DNA of 8,414 nt from an uncultured Granulicatella sp. (GTDB taxonomy: Bacteria; Bacillota; Bacilli; Lactobacillales; Aerococcaceae), in contig CAMYBO010000050.1 of assembly GCA_947254045.1 (NCBI GenBank), positions 1 to 8,414 of the forward strand, in the 5' to 3' direction. Each line of letters starts with the position of its first letter. Positions within the stretch are counted from its first letter, which is position 1. The notes under the pieces were generated by a model. It worked only from the letters and a program-made list of their open reading frames with translations. It did not search any database and was not told the origin of the DNA. The translations under genes and the position numbers were made by a program. Below, piece after piece: positions 6,221-8,414 of the stretch.

Positions 6221-6497
6221 GGTTAGCCCTCACTTCGTTTACAGTATAGATTCTACCTTGTTCAAAATCTTTGAAACTTTGAGTGATTTCAGATCTTAAT
6301 TGTGTCAATAATTCTTCTCGTTCTTTATCGGTATCTGTCTCAAAGGGTAATTTTTTATTTTGTACAATATTTTCTAAAAAAAGATTGAAACTAGCTGTCA
6401 TATCCAGATTATGTTCAGAGATAATTTCTTTTGCTCTTTCAAGCAAATCACTATTTGTTCTAAAGTTAACTTGAGTATTTTTTTCTAAGCTATACAT
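6210..6497 (-). CDS. Type II antitoxin, RelB/DinJ family
   Basis: A 95-aa protein with an N-terminal ribbon-helix-helix DNA-binding domain: strand at about residues 7-13 (NTQVNFR), helix 16-29 (SDLLERAKEIISEH), and helix 33-48 (MTASFNLFLENIVQNK), followed by the family's LPFE motif. The charged C-terminal half (55-95) is the part expected to wrap and neutralise the toxin. The ATG at 6497 is preceded by a perfect AGGAGG (6505-6510) at 7 nt. It is the first gene of the operon, as usual, so antitoxin is made before toxin. RHH antitoxins of this family repress their own promoter, alone and with toxin, and a palindrome suitable for this overlaps the -35 element. It appears intact. Confidence 0.9.
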   Translation of the reverse strand: MYSLEKNTQVNFRTNSDLLERAKEIISEHNLDMTASFNLFLENIVQNKKLPFETDTDKEREELLTQLRSEITQSFKDFEQGRIYTVNEVRANLGI

Positions 6498-6518
6498 TCT
6501 AATTCCTCCTTTTAGCTT

Positions 6519-6547
6519 ATTTTATCACTAATAACTATTTCTGTATA
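6519..6547 (-). promoter_or_regulatory. Promoter of the RelB/ParE-type operon
   Basis: Minus strand: -35 TATACA (6547-6542), 17-bp spacer, -10 TAAAAT (6524-6519) with extended TGA. Start would be near 6512, giving a very short leader. The -35 lies inside one arm of the operator palindrome, which explains how repression could work. Confidence 0.6.
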
Positions 6548-6561
6548 GCAGGAGCTATACA
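6542..6561. promoter_or_regulatory. Palindromic operator of the type II TA operon
   Basis: A perfect inverted repeat, TGTATAGC-AGGA-GCTATACA (8-bp arms, 4-nt spacer), covering the -35 element. The same half-site GCTATACA recurs at 6489-6496, over the antitoxin start codon, and a 7-of-8 version (GCTATACG) lies at 6194-6201 near the start of the toxin gene. This fits binding by the RHH antitoxin; binding itself is inferred. Confidence 0.65.
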
Positions 6562-6569
6562 AAAGCTTG

Positions 6570-6613
6570 TTGAAGTTAGTTAAGTAATTTTAGAGTACCT
6601 ATTCCAACTTCAA
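6570..6613. repeat. Inverted repeat upstream of the thioesterase promoter
   Basis: TTGAAGTT (6570-6577) and AACTTCAA (6606-6613), perfect 8-bp arms separated by 28 nt. There is no T tract after it, so it is not an obvious terminator. It sits between the divergent TA and thioesterase promoters. It may be chance or a regulator site. Confidence 0.35.
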
Positions 6614-6624
6614 AGCCATACTTT

Positions 6625-6652
6625 TTGAAAAAAAGAAAAGGAATGGTACAAT
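6625..6652 (+). promoter_or_regulatory. Promoter of the acyl-CoA thioesterase gene
   Basis: -35 TTGAAA (6625-6630), 16-bp spacer, -10 TACAAT (6647-6652) with an extended TGG. Start would be near 6659, about 22 nt before the ATG, leaving room only for the GAGGAG site at 6670-6675. Confidence 0.65.
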
Positions 6653-6680
6653 AACGTTATCGAATATTAGAGGAGTTATT

Positions 6681-7211
6681 ATGAATACAACAATCAAGAC
6701 ATGTGCACAAACACGTGCGATTCAATCTAGAAGAATTTTTCCATTTGATGTGAATATGCATCAAACATTATTTGGAGGGAACTTAACCCGTATTATTGAC
6801 GATTGTGCATCCATTACGGTGTCTCGTCATTGTCGTCGTTTAGCAGTGACTGCTTCAGTTGATGCGATGAACTACTTAAAACCATTACCATTAGGGCATT
6901 CTGTTTGTGTGGAAACGTATATTTCTGGTGTTGGGAAGAAAAGTATGGAAGTCTTTTGTAAAGTAGTAGGGGAAGATGTTTTAACAGGTGAACGTTATTT
7001 GGCGGCAACTAGTTTTTGGACATTTGTAGCTTTACCTCGTGAAGGGGAAACGGATTTTGCCGTTCCAGCGATTGAAGCAGAAACTACAGAAGAAAAATTC
7101 ATTTGTAGTGGCTATGAAGAGAGACGTTTGGCTAGATTAGAACAATTGAAACGACAAGAAGAATTAATGAATCATGTTTCCATTCATAAACCTTGGATGG
7201 AGTCATTGTGA
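6681..7211 (+). CDS. Acyl-CoA thioesterase, hotdog fold (YkhA/YciA type)
   Basis: Cytosolic acyl-CoA hydrolase with a single hotdog domain, releasing CoA and free acid. The core motif is FDVNMHQTLFGGNLTRIIDD (residues 22-41): Asn25, His27, the FGG turn and Asp40 correspond to the family's N-x-x-G-x-(I/L)-FGG-x-(5)-D pattern. Later blocks DAMNYLKPLPLG (61-72) and GKKSMEVFCKVVGED (85-99) are the usual second and third strands. The C-terminal 60 residues are charged and include a likely helix (RRLARLEQLKRQEELMNH). At 176 aa it is the usual YkhA size. ATG 6681 has GAGGAG 5 nt upstream. It is transcribed alone from its own promoter, and a weak terminator follows. Physiological substrate is not evident. 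Confidence 0.88.
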   Translation: MNTTIKTCAQTRAIQSRRIFPFDVNMHQTLFGGNLTRIIDDCASITVSRHCRRLAVTASVDAMNYLKPLPLGHSVCVETYISGVGKKSMEVFCKVVGEDVLTGERYLAATSFWTFVALPREGETDFAVPAIEAETTEEKFICSGYEERRLARLEQLKRQEELMNHVSIHKPWMESL

Positions 7212-7238
7212 CAGTAATGTAAGGTTATCACTGTTTTT
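7211..7238 (+). terminator. Weak terminator after the thioesterase gene
   Basis: ACAGTAAT (7211-7218) pairs with ATCACTGT (7227-7234), seven of eight positions, loop 8 nt, followed by TTTT. The stem is AT-rich, so some read-through into the next gene is likely. An A/T-only hairpin at about 7244-7262 follows it. Confidence 0.45.
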
Positions 7239-7326
7239 GCTAGAAAAAATCAAGGATTTTTCATATTTGATTTGTTAAAGTAGTCTTATCAAATGATTCA
7301 CACTGAAAAGATTACTGGAGGAAATT

Positions 7327-7938
7327 ATGAATAAACATAGTGCCATTGAATTTAATAGAAAGTTGATTCAATTATTTACAATAGCAGGAGTAATCCTAAC
7401 AATTTATTTAGGATACATCATTGCCAAACATCATTATTTTGAAGTTGGAGGAGCGTTCCAGCAGTTGGTTGGCAATTGGGGAATGTATGGAGTATTATTC
7501 TTTATCTTCATTCAAATTGTACAAGTCGTTTATCCGATTATTCCGGGTGGTTTAACTTGTGTCGTTGGGCATCTTGTATTCGGACCTTTATATGGGTTTA
7601 TTTATAATTTTATTGGCATTATGATTGGTTCTATGATCAATTTTTGGTTAGCAAGACGGTATGGAGAGACAGTCGTTCAAGCATTTGTTTCTCAAGCAAC
7701 TTATGATAAATATATTGGCTATTTAAATGATGGGAAGAAATTCGAAAGTTTCTTCTTCTGGGCATTAGTGTTGCCAGGATTCCCTGATGATTTCTTATGT
7801 ATGGTAGCAGGATTAGGGAAGATGACATTTAAAAAATTTGTGGCAATTTGTTTATTGGCAAAACCTGTCACACTATATGTGTATACATTGATTGCAGCAG
7901 AAGGAGTACAAGTTCTCTTTAAATGGATTCAAGGGTAG
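7327..7938 (+). CDS. TVP38/TMEM64-type (VTT domain) membrane protein
   Basis: A 203-aa integral membrane protein of the DedA/VTT superfamily. About six hydrophobic segments lie at residues 14-33, 52-71, 74-92, 92-110, 142-162 and 170-190. Family signatures: VVYPIIPGGLTCVVGHLVFGP (re-entrant loop region, 68-87), GIMIGSMINFWLARRYG (97-113), and the second half-repeat FWALVLPGFPDDFLCMVAG (144-162, with the acidic PDD expected in the re-entrant loop). Homologues act as lipid-carrier or phospholipid flippases (for example the undecaprenyl-phosphate and phosphatidylethanolamine translocases of the DedA group); this member's lipid is unknown. ATG 7327 has GGAGG 5 nt upstream. yidD begins 10 nt after its stop, so the two are probably co-transcribed. 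Confidence 0.88.
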   Translation: MNKHSAIEFNRKLIQLFTIAGVILTIYLGYIIAKHHYFEVGGAFQQLVGNWGMYGVLFFIFIQIVQVVYPIIPGGLTCVVGHLVFGPLYGFIYNFIGIMIGSMINFWLARRYGETVVQAFVSQATYDKYIGYLNDGKKFESFFFWALVLPGFPDDFLCMVAGLGKMTFKKFVAICLLAKPVTLYVYTLIAAEGVQVLFKWIQG

Positions 7939-7948
7939 AGGTGTTTCA

Positions 7949-8248
7949 GTGAAAAAAATCATGATTGGATTGGTTCGAGGATATCAAAAGTGGATTTCTC
8001 CATTATTTCCACCAACTTGTATCTATCGACCAACTTGTTCAACGTATATGATTCAAGCAATTGAAAAACATGGAGTTATTAAAGGTGTAACTATGGGAGT
8101 TGGAAGAATTCTAAGATGTCATCCGTTTATTTTAGGTGGGCAAGATCCTGTTCCGGATGAATTTACACTAAGACGTCATAAAGATTATCGGAAAAAGAGA
8201 AATTGTAGTTGTTGTGAACCAATAGAAATCAAAAAAGAAGGAGATTGA
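7949..8248 (+). CDS. yidD: Membrane protein insertion efficiency factor YidD
   Basis: Small inner-face membrane-associated protein that helps YidC/Oxa1-dependent insertion of membrane proteins. The 99 residues contain the complete family core: GYQKWISPLFPPTCIYRPTCS (11-31, with Cys24 and Cys30), AIEKHGVIKG (37-46) and RILRCHPF-GG-DPVP (53-69, with Cys57). The start is GTG 7949, 5 nt after GAGGTG. The frame is open further upstream to 7892, but that stretch overlaps the preceding gene and lacks family similarity; VKKIMIGLVRGYQKWISP is the normal N-terminus. The tail ends in a Cys cluster (CSCC) of no known role. In many bacteria yidD sits between rnpA and yidC; here it is paired with a VTT protein, as often happens in lactic acid bacteria. 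Confidence 0.95.
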   Translation: MKKIMIGLVRGYQKWISPLFPPTCIYRPTCSTYMIQAIEKHGVIKGVTMGVGRILRCHPFILGGQDPVPDEFTLRRHKDYRKKRNCSCCEPIEIKKEGD

Positions 8249-8267
8249 ACGATATCAATCTCCTTTT
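8238..8267. terminator. Bidirectional terminator overlapping the yidD stop codon
   Basis: A 10-bp stem, AAGGAGATTG (8238-8247) with CAATCTCCTT (8256-8265), short loop, T-rich downstream (TTTTATTATT). On the minus strand the stem is followed by a long T-rich run (CTTTTTTG), so it also serves the converging gene. The yidD stop TGA (8246-8248) is part of the stem. Confidence 0.85.
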
Positions 8268-8271
8268 ATTA

Positions 8272-8364
8272 TTACTGAAATTTATGTTGATATTTTTGAA
8301 TAATACGTGGCAATAATGGAGATAAAAGAATCCAAAAGCCAATATTTCCAAAAGCGTGCAACGT
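8272..8364 (-). CDS. C-terminal end of an unidentified membrane protein (cut by contig end)
   Basis: The minus strand is open from the end of genuine sequence at 8364 to a TAA at 8274-8272, giving 30 residues: TLHAFGNIGFWILLSPLLPR followed by IIQKYQHKFQ. A hydrophobic segment with a short basic tail is typical of the last helix of a polytopic membrane protein. The shared terminator, placed just after its stop, supports it being a real gene end. I do not recognise the family. The frame continues in silico through the adapter bases, but those are not part of the gene. Confidence 0.65.
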   Translation of the reverse strand, partial: TLHAFGNIGFWILLSPLLPRIIQKYQHKFQ

Positions 8365-8414
8365 CTGTCTCTTATACACATCTGACGCTGCCGACGACCT
8401 AACACAGGTGTAGA
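8365..8414. other. Illumina Nextera adapter (sequencing artefact)
   Basis: CTGTCTCTTATACACATCT (8365-8383) is the transposase mosaic end. It is followed by GACGCTGCCGACGA (8384-8397), the remainder of the read-1 adapter; ten bases (8398-8407) consistent with an i5 index; and GTGTAGA (8408-8414), the start of the P5 side. This is library adapter read through at the contig end, not organism DNA. Confidence 0.98.

Noticed and set aside
6591..6607. AGAGTACCTATTCC as a FapR-like operator upstream of the thioesterase
   Set aside because: Only the central AGTACCT-like part resembles the FapR consensus; the second arm does not match, and FapR is not typical of Lactobacillales.

Overview
The window reads as low-GC Gram-positive DNA (Bacillota, most likely Lactobacillales). 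The codons are A/T-rich, the Shine-Dalgarno sites are purine-rich (AGGAGG type), and the cdaA-cdaR-glmM operon has the usual Firmicutes order. The gene set suits a Carnobacteriaceae/Granulicatella-like organism, but the genus is a guess. This is a draft-assembly contig: the last 50 bases (8365-8414) are Illumina Nextera adapter, not genome.

Layout. (1) 1-1684, plus strand: the 3' part of a short-chain dehydrogenase and a KdgT-type sugar-acid permease, closed by a strong bidirectional terminator. They look like the tail of a sugar-acid catabolic operon. (2) 1688-1993, minus strand: a small DUF898-like membrane protein with its own good promoter, divergent from the next operon. (3) 2147-5424, plus strand: cdaA, cdaR and glmM (c-di-AMP synthase, its membrane regulator, phosphoglucosamine mutase), followed by a terminator. 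This operon couples c-di-AMP signalling to cell-wall precursor supply. (4) 5425-6561: an accessory island with two toxin-antitoxin loci of different types. The first is a small hydrophobic holin-like (type I, TxpA/RatA-like) toxin reading frame with a convergent antisense RNA, and its 5' end looks damaged. The second is a minus-strand RelB/ParE-type type II pair whose palindromic operator overlaps its promoter. (5) 6625-8267, plus strand: a hotdog-fold acyl-CoA thioesterase, a VTT/TVP38-type membrane protein, and yidD 10 nt behind it, closed by a bidirectional terminator. (6) 8272-8364, minus strand: the last 30 codons of an unidentified membrane protein, cut by the contig end.

The core genes are ordinary housekeeping genes. 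The points worth a second look are the short type I toxin/antisense locus, which contains a 25-codon gene and an ncRNA that standard gene callers would miss; the operator architecture of the type II pair; the Thr/Gln-repeat tail of CdaR; and the adapter read-through, which fuses an artificial peptide ending in DVYKRQ in frame to the terminal gene. I see no convincing wholly new system.
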